Source: an uncultured Sphingobacteriales bacterium (GTDB lineage Bacteria; Bacteroidota; Bacteroidia; Chitinophagales; Chitinophagaceae). Taken from it: a stretch of DNA of 40,399 nt. Numbering within the stretch: position 1 is the first letter of the stretch; each line of letters begins with the position of its first letter. A program made the position numbers and the translations under genes. The stretch covers positions 1 to 40,399 of the forward strand of contig CAMLFX010000016.1 in assembly GCA_946479435.1 (NCBI GenBank). Reading direction: 5' to 3'. Of the stretch, positions 17,878 through 25,685 are shown in pieces. The notes beneath the pieces were generated by a model. The model saw only the letters and a program-made list of their open reading frames with translations. It was not told the DNA's origin and ran no database searches.

Positions 17878-18540
17878 ATGATGTCCGTTCTAAAAAAAAT
17901 TGCTTCAACTCGTACGCCTAAGAATTTTTTTATGCAAAAAGCGGTAGGTAATACTGCCTTTAATTTATTAGATATTGGAGCCGGAAACCATTCACCATCA
18001 AAAACTGTAAGGTTATTCCCTAATTGCAATTATTATGGTCTCGATCTTAATAAAGACTATGCTTACGATCAAAGAGATTTTGATGCATTGAAAGATTTCT
18101 ATGAGATGGATCTTACCGATTTAAAATTCGAGAGCATCCCTGATAATTTTTTCGACTACATTAACATGAGTCATATTATTGAACATTTGCATAATGGCGA
18201 TATGGTAATTGAAAAAATGACCACTAAACTAAAACAGGGTGGGCACATTTATATAGAATATCCGGGTGAACGCAGTACTCGATTACCCTCTATGCAAGGA
18301 ACACTGAACTTTTACGATGACCCTACACACGTTCGTATTTATTCAGTAAAAGAAGTGTCTGATTTTTTGAAGAAATGTGGGTTCACAATAATCTCATCAG
18401 GCACACGCCGCAATGCATATTATATTGCGGCTATGCCATTCAGGTTGATAGCCTGTTTATTAAAGGGCAAAAAACCTGCCGCTAATGTATTTTGGGATTT
18501 GCTGGGATTTGCGGAGTATGTATATGCCAGTAAAAATTAG
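17878..18540 (+). CDS. Class I SAM-dependent methyltransferase
   Basis: A 220-residue methyltransferase of the Methyltransf_11 type. The SAM-binding motif I is LLDIGAGN (31-37), followed by YYGLDLNKDY as the motif II acidic strand, an INMSHIIEHL segment (motif IV region), and KQGGHIYIEYPGE. Two ATGs (17878 and 17881) are tandem; either could be used. The substrate is unknown; similar enzymes often modify sugars or lipids in surface polysaccharide pathways. It stands alone between the PPIase terminator and the helicase, and its TAG stop overlaps the stop codon of the opposing helicase gene (18537-18540). This isolation and its A/T-rich leader could reflect an independent acquisition, but nothing proves it. 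Confidence 0.88.
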   Translation: MMSVLKKIASTRTPKNFFMQKAVGNTAFNLLDIGAGNHSPSKTVRLFPNCNYYGLDLNKDYAYDQRDFDALKDFYEMDLTDLKFESIPDNFFDYINMSHIIEHLHNGDMVIEKMTTKLKQGGHIYIEYPGERSTRLPSMQGTLNFYDDPTHVRIYSVKEVSDFLKKCGFTIISSGTRRNAYYIAAMPFRLIACLLKGKKPAANVFWDLLGFAEYVYASKN

Positions 18541-21500
18541 CTCAGTAAATAAGCAATATCGTCTTTTGTCAGACGTTTCAGGAAAGCGTTGTCGTCAGCT
18601 ACTAGCTCATTGGCCAGTATGCGTTTGCGCTCTTGCAGTATCAGCATTTTTTCTTCAATAGTATCCTTACATATCAGTCTGTATGCAAAAATGTTCTTGG
18701 TTTGGCCAATGCGGTGTGTACGGTCTATGGCCTGTTGCTCAACGGCTGGGTTCCACCATGGGTCAACAATGTACACATAGTCGGCAGCTGTAAGGTTCAA
18801 ACCTATACCACCGGCTTTTAGCGAGATAAGAAATACGCGGCACTCGTCATTATTCTGAAACTCCTGTATGGCTTTTTCTCTTTGTGCCGATGTAGAGCTA
18901 CCATCGAAATAAGCATACGGAATACCCTTTGCTTCCAGCTCTTTACGGATGAGCGCCAGCATACCCAGGAACTGCGAAAAGACAAGGGCCTTATGGTTGC
19001 CAACATTCTCTGTTATTTCGCGGGTTAGCTCATCCAGCTTTATTGAATAGTTATGGAAACGTTCTTCCTCATTAAGTATTGCTGGCGAATCGCATATCTG
19101 GCGTAGCTTGGTTAAACCTTGCAGTATATGCATTTGCGAGCGTTCTATACCTCTTTCATTTATCAATCCCATTATTTGCTCCTGATACAAGTTGCGGTAA
19201 GCTTCGTATATCTTACGCTGTTCAGTACCCATTTCGCAAAACAGAACAGTTTCTGTTTTTGGTGGAAGGTCTTTAGCTACTTGTTCTTTTGTGCGCCGTA
19301 GCATAAAGGGGTAAGTCAACTTTCTTAGTTGTTGTTTTACCTCATCTTCCATAAACTTATCGATAGGTGTTGCAAACTCGTTCATAAAGAACTCCCGGCT
19401 ACCTAGCATGCCGGGGTTTAAGAAGTTCATTTGCGAATACAGGTCGAAAGTGTTGTTCTGTACGGGAGTACCGCTAAGGGCCAGCCTGTTTTTGCTATTT
19501 AACAATAGGGAAGCCTTGGCAACCTGCGATTGTGGATTTTTGATAGACTGTGATTCATCAAGCACAGAATAGTCAAAGTTTATTTCTTTAAATATCTTTA
19601 TGTCGCTACGCATGGTGCCATACGTAGTAATAATAATATCGAAGTTCTGTAGTATGTTGGTATTAGCGCTACGCTTAGGGCCGTGGTGTATAAAATGGGT
19701 TAGTTCCGGGGTAAATTTCCTTATCTCATTTTCCCAGTTGTACATAAGTGTAGTAGGGCATACTACCAGGAATTTCGCATCAGGATTATTGTTCTTATAG
19801 TGTTGGAAAAATGTAAGTGTTTGTACCGTTTTACCAAGACCCATATCATCAGCCAATATACCTCCCCAGCCGGCTTCATTTAAAAAAACCAGCCATTGAA
19901 AACCAGCCAACTGATATGGCCTGAGTTGGGCGGTTAGTTCGGCTGGCGGTGCTATATTGCTATAGTCGCTTGATAGTATTTCGTTAAGGCGTTCTTTTTT
20001 TTCTTCTAGTTCTTGCTGCAAGGCTTCTTCATCCACTTCGCCCAATAGCTCATCCAGTACACTAAAGTGAAATTTCTTAAGTCGTATTTTATTGCCTTTT
20101 GTTTCACCCATTTTTATGAGCAAGGCATATTTTTTCAGCCACTCTTCAGGCAGTAAGCCAAAAGAACCATCACCCAGTTTTACAAAATTTTGTTTCTGAG
20201 CCATCGCTTTTTTTACATCTATTATCGAGACGATCTGTTCGCCAAAAGCCAGTTCTACCGAGGCATCGAACCAATCAATACCGCTGCTAACATGCACTCT
20301 TGTTTCGGGTTTGTGTGTATTGATGCGCAATTGCTTCAACCCTTCAAAGCCCAGAAGTTCAACCTGCCATTCACGCATTATATCTGTAAAACGGAAGAAC
20401 CAGTTATTGGCCAGTACTGAGGTAGCAGGCAGATAATAGAAATAGCTTTTTTTATTTTGCTGCATATCGCTATGCAGGCCATTTAGCATTTGTAAAAACT
20501 CCTGTTCGGCTATTTCGTTACGTTGTATCACCTTCACCACACCGTTATGCGGCTGTATCACATCGCCAAAGAAGCCCCATTTTATTTCTACACCGTCGTA
20601 AGCAAATACCGGTTGCAGTATTAGCATTTGCTCACGTTCCTGCAAATACAATTTATACTCTGGTTTTGTTTTATCTATTCGTTCAACTATTTCTTCCGAA
20701 AAATTAACGTGCACAATTTTACTCCAATCCATCAATTTGCCTTGAAGGAATGATGGCCAGTCACCTTTTTCAATATCCAGTTTGCCATCCGGCATTAGCT
20801 GCTCTACCAGCTGTACTTCTTGTGTATTCGCTAGCGCATATATAGTGTAGTCATGCAGTAATAATCCCGGGTTCAGGAGTGTTACATCAACATTATCCAC
20901 GTAATTATCTTCAATACGCCAGGCTAATGCTATGTGGTAATTCTCTTCTTCTTTTGTTATGCTTAGTTGTGGGTGTACTACTTTTGACGAAAAAGCTACG
21001 GGCTCAAGAGCAGCAGATGTAAATTTTTTACCCTTCTGCTTGATGAACGATAAAGAATGATTGCTGTTACGTTCCAGTAGCTTCTGGTATTTTGGCAATA
21101 TATATTCCCATACTTGCTCCTTTATTTCTTCAGCGGGCTGTTCTTTTAATACCTGCGTATAGTCGTCCAGAAAATCGCCAAATGGCAAATTCTTTTTTAA
21201 ATATTTTAGTATTTCCTCTGGGGTAAATTTACGAACAGCAGGTAGCAGTTCGCGGTCTTGTTCTTTATATCTTAGCGCGTTTATATACTGCTGTAAGTCT
21301 AATTTCTCAATTGCACCAATAAAGCCTTTACCTTCCTCATCCTCATTGCCTGCTACCAATGCAATATCTATAAACGGATACCACGATACGGTAGGATCTA
21401 ACACGATACCGAGCCGTTTGCTTTCTTCTGCTTTCTGTATTGTAGCGGTATCGGTGGTTTTTGCGCTGGCAGCTTTGTTAGGTAGCGAAGGCATTAATCT

Positions 21501-22307
21501 GTAGTTCTCTACAGGTGCTACTTTTTTTATGCTTGGGTCCAGTACTCTTAAAAAGGGTTTGCCGCCTTCGTAAGTAAATGTAAACTTATTGGTAAGGTCA
21601 TCTTTCAGGCTATACCCGTACTGCTTCAGAAGTTTGTTTTTCTGCTCATCCCAATCACGCATTGTTTGGAAATACTGCGGGCCAAAATTTTTCAGTAGCT
21701 GAATGAATAAAGTTGCCTTATGGATACAAAGCGGATGACTAGTTGCATCGCAACTGCAGGAGGTATCAAAATAGCGCTCTTCATTTTGCTTGATGGCCAC
21801 TTTATAAGTAGCGTCGCCATCCGGTACCTCCGCTTCAATCTTATCGGTTTTATCAGAAAGTAATATAGCCTTGTTTTGCGAGGCCCACATTTCTGCTCTG
21901 TCTATTACTTCGGGCGATGTGAATACGCGCAGCATTTGCATGCTTACCTGCCGCATACGTACTACTGTATGCTTCTGGTTGTATGTAATATCTGTATGTT
22001 CGAAAAAGCCGCTTTGTATTATATCATTTAGCTGAAAAAGTGCTGCCACTTCGTGCCGGCAAATATCGCCAAGGTTATAAGGGCACTGGCAACGTATGGA
22101 AACGTCTTTTGGGCTAAGGTATTTATTTACCGTTACTGTATAGTAGTTCTGGTAAAGGTCATTACGCACACGAAAACGCACCTGCTCCAGCAGGTGGTCC
22201 GTTTCCAGCAATTGTACGCCGGCTGTATGAAATATCCGTTTACCTCTGCGGATTACCTCTTCGGTACCGTGGTTATAAACGTGCTTTAATAGTGGCGGTA
22301 ATGACAT
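18537..22307 (-). CDS. SNF2/RapA-like helicase with two SWIM zinc fingers
   Basis: A 1256-residue DEAD/DEAH-type ATPase of the SNF2 family. Two SWIM zinc fingers are visible, both with spacing CxC-x7-CxH: Cys73, Cys75, Cys83, His85 and Cys184, Cys186, Cys194, His196. A long middle region (about 200-780) has no motif I recognise. The SNF2 ATPase begins near residue 795, with Walker A DDMGLGKT (820-827), a Walker B box reading DESQ (917-920) in place of the usual DEAH/DEAQ, and LSGTPVQNN. The helicase C-terminal domain has DPWWNPAVEQQAIDRTHRIGQ. It presumably remodels DNA-protein or transcription complexes. It is monocistronic and meets the methyltransferase tail to tail with a four-base overlap. 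Confidence 0.93.
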   Translation of the reverse strand: MSLPPLLKHVYNHGTEEVIRRGKRIFHTAGVQLLETDHLLEQVRFRVRNDLYQNYYTVTVNKYLSPKDVSIRCQCPYNLGDICRHEVAALFQLNDIIQSGFFEHTDITYNQKHTVVRMRQVSMQMLRVFTSPEVIDRAEMWASQNKAILLSDKTDKIEAEVPDGDATYKVAIKQNEERYFDTSCSCDATSHPLCIHKATLFIQLLKNFGPQYFQTMRDWDEQKNKLLKQYGYSLKDDLTNKFTFTYEGGKPFLRVLDPSIKKVAPVENYRLMPSLPNKAASAKTTDTATIQKAEESKRLGIVLDPTVSWYPFIDIALVAGNEDEEGKGFIGAIEKLDLQQYINALRYKEQDRELLPAVRKFTPEEILKYLKKNLPFGDFLDDYTQVLKEQPAEEIKEQVWEYILPKYQKLLERNSNHSLSFIKQKGKKFTSAALEPVAFSSKVVHPQLSITKEEENYHIALAWRIEDNYVDNVDVTLLNPGLLLHDYTIYALANTQEVQLVEQLMPDGKLDIEKGDWPSFLQGKLMDWSKIVHVNFSEEIVERIDKTKPEYKLYLQEREQMLILQPVFAYDGVEIKWGFFGDVIQPHNGVVKVIQRNEIAEQEFLQMLNGLHSDMQQNKKSYFYYLPATSVLANNWFFRFTDIMREWQVELLGFEGLKQLRINTHKPETRVHVSSGIDWFDASVELAFGEQIVSIIDVKKAMAQKQNFVKLGDGSFGLLPEEWLKKYALLIKMGETKGNKIRLKKFHFSVLDELLGEVDEEALQQELEEKKERLNEILSSDYSNIAPPAELTAQLRPYQLAGFQWLVFLNEAGWGGILADDMGLGKTVQTLTFFQHYKNNNPDAKFLVVCPTTLMYNWENEIRKFTPELTHFIHHGPKRSANTNILQNFDIIITTYGTMRSDIKIFKEINFDYSVLDESQSIKNPQSQVAKASLLLNSKNRLALSGTPVQNNTFDLYSQMNFLNPGMLGSREFFMNEFATPIDKFMEDEVKQQLRKLTYPFMLRRTKEQVAKDLPPKTETVLFCEMGTEQRKIYEAYRNLYQEQIMGLINERGIERSQMHILQGLTKLRQICDSPAILNEEERFHNYSIKLDELTREITENVGNHKALVFSQFLGMLALIRKELEAKGIPYAYFDGSSTSAQREKAIQEFQNNDECRVFLISLKAGGIGLNLTAADYVYIVDPWWNPAVEQQAIDRTHRIGQTKNIFAYRLICKDTIEEKMLILQERKRILANELVADDNAFLKRLTKDDIAYLLS

Positions 22308-22427
22308 CCAGTTGTGCTACAAATTCTAATTTCGGCCCATTGGCCTTATTGGACAGGGCAATCTGCGAAGTTAGCAAAAAAAGGACTTGCTAAGAAGTGT
22401 TACCGTTAAATAACTGTTATACGGGTC

Positions 22428-23624
22428 TTAAAAAATAAGATGGTATATAAAATATACAATAGCGGCTATAAGGGCGCTTACCGGTATGGTAAGTATCCAT
22501 GCCCAAAGCAGGTTGAAGGTAACGCCCCAACGTACCGCTGACAGGCGCTTTGTAGCACCTACCCCAATAATAGCACCCGTTATGGTATGCGTAGTACTTA
22601 CCGGTATTTTAAGGTTTTCAGTAAGGAAGAGCGTAACGGCACCTGCGGTTTCAGCAGCCACACCTTCAAAAGGGGTAACCTTTGTAATGCGCGTACCCAT
22701 TGTTTTAATAATCTTCCAGCCACCGCTTAGCGTACCTGCCGATATAGCTGTGTAGCATGCCAATGGTACCCATATAGGCATTTGGTCGAAAGAAGATATC
22801 TGGCCGCTTGCTATAAGTGCAACGGTAATAATACCCATAACCTTTTGCGCATCGTTACCACCGTGCCCTATACTGAAAGCAGCGGATGAGACCAGTTGTG
22901 AGCGCTTAAGCCACAGGGTAGAGCGGGCAACATTAAGGCTGCTGAGGAACAAGGTAAAGATGCTCATGAAACTAAGTATAGCGCCAAGGAGTACCCACTT
23001 AAAATTATGTGTATCAAAAATAACACGTAGTGTATATGACTCATAGTGTGTTTTCAGCTTGGCATTATCAAACTCGAGCATATTATAAAGCAACAGTGCT
23101 ACTATCAGCAATACGCCCAGCGATAATAGTTTGGGTAAGATGCCTTTCCGGAAAGAGTTGATGAACCAAAGCGAAATGACAAAGGCTATCACCATACCTA
23201 TCAATGGGGCTAATAAGATAAAGCTTACAGTTTTTATTACAGGTTCGGGGTTGATAGAGTTGAACCCGGCATGCGCTATCGCAGCACCTGCAAAGCCACC
23301 TATAAGAGTATGTGATGAACTTGACGGTATACCAAACCACCAGGTCAGCAGATTCCAGGAAATAGAAGCAAGTAGTCCTGCCATGATAACAGGCAGCGTA
23401 ATAAATTCTTCTTTTACCGTTTTGGCAATAGTATTTGCTACACCGTGATCTTTAAATATAAAGAAGGCAATAAAGTTGAACATTGCCGCCCAAACTACAG
23501 CCTGCAAGGGGGTAAGTACTTTGGTAGATACAATGGTTGCTATAGAATTCGCCGCATCATGAAAACCATTGATGTAGTCAAATATCAGGGCCAGCGCTAT
23601 AATAATGATCAGAAATACAGACAT
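22428..23624 (-). CDS. PiT-family inorganic phosphate transporter
   Basis: A polytopic inner-membrane permease of 398 residues, the low-affinity phosphate (metal-phosphate:proton symport) type. The two PiT signature repeats are present: DYINGFHDAANSIATIVSTK at the N-terminus, and IGHGGNDAQKVMGII near residue 255 with a later TTHTITGAIIGVGATKR. Ten or so hydrophobic segments flank a central loop. It follows the DUF47 protein after a 19-base gap and is almost certainly cotranscribed with it. PiT-DUF47 pairs are widespread, and the DUF47 partner is thought to regulate the transporter. I see no obvious terminator between its stop and the helicase start, only a weak inverted repeat. Confidence 0.95.
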   Translation of the reverse strand: MSVFLIIIIALALIFDYINGFHDAANSIATIVSTKVLTPLQAVVWAAMFNFIAFFIFKDHGVANTIAKTVKEEFITLPVIMAGLLASISWNLLTWWFGIPSSSSHTLIGGFAGAAIAHAGFNSINPEPVIKTVSFILLAPLIGMVIAFVISLWFINSFRKGILPKLLSLGVLLIVALLLYNMLEFDNAKLKTHYESYTLRVIFDTHNFKWVLLGAILSFMSIFTLFLSSLNVARSTLWLKRSQLVSSAAFSIGHGGNDAQKVMGIITVALIASGQISSFDQMPIWVPLACYTAISAGTLSGGWKIIKTMGTRITKVTPFEGVAAETAGAVTLFLTENLKIPVSTTHTITGAIIGVGATKRLSAVRWGVTFNLLWAWILTIPVSALIAAIVYFIYHLIF

Positions 23625-23643
23625 AAGAGGGGTACTGCTATGG

Positions 23644-24291
23644 TTAAGCGTATTTGATGATGATTGACTCTATCACATTGGCAGCGTCTTCACATTTATC
23701 GGTAACTATCTCCAGCATCTGGTACAGGTCTTTTTTCTTAATAAGATCGATAGGGTTGATATTTGATGAGAACAGGTTCATCATACCCTTGTCCAGCATA
23801 TCATCACCTTCGTTTTCGTAGCTGTTAATGAGTACGCAAGCCTCGGTAATGGAGCGCAGATCTTTCATGTCCCTAAGGCCATAGACACCTCTATTCAAGG
23901 CCGTAATTGCTTTTTTAATGATATCGGCAAAACCTAGCATGGTTTCATCTACATCGTTGATGTAATAGTTCATCATGCGTTTTGCAGAGCCCCATATATA
24001 ATCAGCTATATCATCGAGCGAGGTAGCCAGGTAGTGGATATCCTCACGATCGAAAGGAGTAATGAAGTTACTGCCCAGTTCTACAAATACCCTGTGTGTT
24101 ACTTCGTCGTTCTTATGTTCCCATTCTTCCAAGCCTTTTAGCAGGGCTTCGCGGGCGGTGAAATCGGGTTCATTAACCGCTTTGTAAAAAATATCGCCCA
24201 TTTGCGTGAGGTTAGTACTCACTTCTTCGAACAGGCTATAAAAAACACGGTCTTTTGGTGTGAATATCTTTAAGAACGAACCGAAACCCAT
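23644..24291 (-). CDS. DUF47 PhoU-like phosphate transport accessory protein
   Basis: A cytosolic, all-helical PhoU-like protein of 216 residues from the ATG at 24291 (MGFGSFLKIFTPKDRVFYSLFEE). The frame extends to 24399, but that extension is not family-like and would run back across the -7 element at 24321-24328. Features of the family include WEHKNDEVTHRVFVEL, PFDREDIHYLATSLDDIADYI and the C-terminal KCEDAANVIESI. It precedes the PiT permease in the same operon and probably modulates phosphate uptake. The upstream region carries direct repeats (24416-24442) that could be a regulatory site. Confidence 0.92.
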   Translation of the reverse strand: MGFGSFLKIFTPKDRVFYSLFEEVSTNLTQMGDIFYKAVNEPDFTAREALLKGLEEWEHKNDEVTHRVFVELGSNFITPFDREDIHYLATSLDDIADYIWGSAKRMMNYYINDVDETMLGFADIIKKAITALNRGVYGLRDMKDLRSITEACVLINSYENEGDDMLDKGMMNLFSSNINPIDLIKKKDLYQMLEIVTDKCEDAANVIESIIIKYA

Positions 24292-24635
24292 ATATTTTGT
24301 ATTTATACTAAAATTGTGCGCAAAACTATTCCTAATTAGTGTGCTGATGAAGTAAGGACGTAATTGGTAATAATTTCTTAACATTGAGATAATGAACAAA
24401 TATTATTGGGGTGATTTTTGTTCCATTTTGTTCCAGTTTTGTCATGCTTTGTATTTGTTTCACCCACATTTTGCTGATAATCAACAATGTTTATTTGCAA
24501 GAAGACTTGATTTGTTCCGCATAGAACATATTTGAATGTTTTCATCGAGTGGATTTTTGATAAAAGAATATGACCTTTTAAAGGATTTACTATAGCAAAT
24601 ATACTAATAAATAGCGAATATTGCTTTCATAGAGT
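24292..24635. promoter_or_regulatory. Upstream region of the DUF47-PiT operon (344 bp, no gene)
   Basis: This is the longest gene-free stretch. It holds a minus-strand -7 box TAGTTTTG at 24321-24328 (29 bases before the DUF47 ATG), a second minus-strand box TATATTTG at 24596-24603, three direct TTTTGT repeats at 24416-24442, and a small inverted repeat TGTTC-N6-GAACA at 24513-24528. Short frames occur on both strands but none looks coding. No riboswitch fold is recognised. Confidence 0.5.
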
Positions 24636-25685
24636 TTATGATCTTACCCTTGGGTCTATCCAGCTATACAGGAAGTCTGTAATAAGGCTCACTACGATAA
24701 ATATGAGGGCAGTCAGCAATACTGAGCCCATAACAAGCGGGAAATCGAACTTGTCCAGCGCTTCTACCGTGATACGCCCTACACCTTTCCAGCCAAAAAT
24801 ATATTCTACAAAGAAAGAGCCCGCCAATAACTCGGCCAGCCAGCCTGATACTGCGGTGATGACGGGGTTGAGTGCATTGGGCAAGGCATGCCTGAAAACA
24901 ACTTTTGTTTTCGACAAACCCTTGGCATAAGCCGTGCGAATATAATCTTGCGACAATACATCGAGCAGGGCGCTGCGGGTAAGCTGGGTAATGATGGCCA
25001 GCGGACGTATGCCTAACGCTAAAGCAGGTAATAAAAGATTTTTCAATACAAGGTGCCTGCCGGTAAATGCATCGTACTCCCAGAGACTACCTGTCATATT
25101 TAACCCCGTAGCCTTGTGAAATATATAGCCAAAAAAATAGGCGATGATAAGTCCCGCAAAGAATGAGGGCATGGATATGCCTACCACGCTGGCTGCAACA
25201 GCAGAAGTATCGAGCCAGGTGCCTTTTTTTATAGCTGCCAGTACGCCCAGCAGTATGCCTGCAATGGTGGCGAATATCATAGCTGCCAGTGCCAGTGTCA
25301 TAGTATTGGGTAATGTCTCGGCCAGTACGGAAGATACCTCGCGCCGGGTGCGGTAAGAACGGCCCAGGTAAGGCCATTTTAAGGCCAGGGCTTTTTCTTT
25401 TGAAACGGGTAGCAACTGTATAAAGCTGTACTTCTCTTTATCAACCTTTTTATGAATAGCTAAAGGCGAAAGATCATTCAGGTAAAGTGCATAGCGCACC
25501 GGCAGCGGCTTGTCCAGGTTCATTTCCCTGCGTACGTTCTTTAAAGTATTCAGGTCGCTACGCTGCCCCATTGTAAGGCGCGCGGGGTCGCCCGGCAACA
25601 CGTTGAACAGGAAAAAAACAACCGTCACTACGCCAAATAGCACCAATAAACTGTAGCCTAAGCGCCGTGCCAGGAAAAGCAGCAC
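24636..25685 (-). CDS. Dipeptide/oligopeptide-type ABC transporter permease
   Basis: An OppB/DppB-like inner-membrane permease of 349 residues with about six transmembrane segments. The start MLLFLARRLGYSLLVL and FNVLPGDPARL are typical of DppB-type proteins. The coupling (EAA) loop reads DYIRTAYAKGLSKTKVVFRHALPNALNPV, and the tail ends FLYSWIDPRVRS. Between residues about 60 and 105 it carries an insertion containing LNDLSPLAIHKKVDKEKYSF that is longer than I expect for DppB. The start is GTG, overlapping the stop of the BT_3928-like gene (TAGTG). No second permease, ATPase or binding protein lies nearby, so its partners must be encoded elsewhere. The substrate is unknown. Confidence 0.9.
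   Translation of the reverse strand: MLLFLARRLGYSLLVLFGVVTVVFFLFNVLPGDPARLTMGQRSDLNTLKNVRREMNLDKPLPVRYALYLNDLSPLAIHKKVDKEKYSFIQLLPVSKEKALALKWPYLGRSYRTRREVSSVLAETLPNTMTLALAAMIFATIAGILLGVLAAIKKGTWLDTSAVAASVVGISMPSFFAGLIIAYFFGYIFHKATGLNMTGSLWEYDAFTGRHLVLKNLLLPALALGIRPLAIITQLTRSALLDVLSQDYIRTAYAKGLSKTKVVFRHALPNALNPVITAVSGWLAELLAGSFFVEYIFGWKGVGRITVEALDKFDFPLVMGSVLLTALIFIVVSLITDFLYSWIDPRVRS

Noticed and set aside
24292..24399. 36-residue N-terminal extension of the DUF47 protein
   Set aside because: The extension is not family-like and runs across the exact -7 box at 24321-24328; the conserved N-terminus begins at the ATG at 24291.
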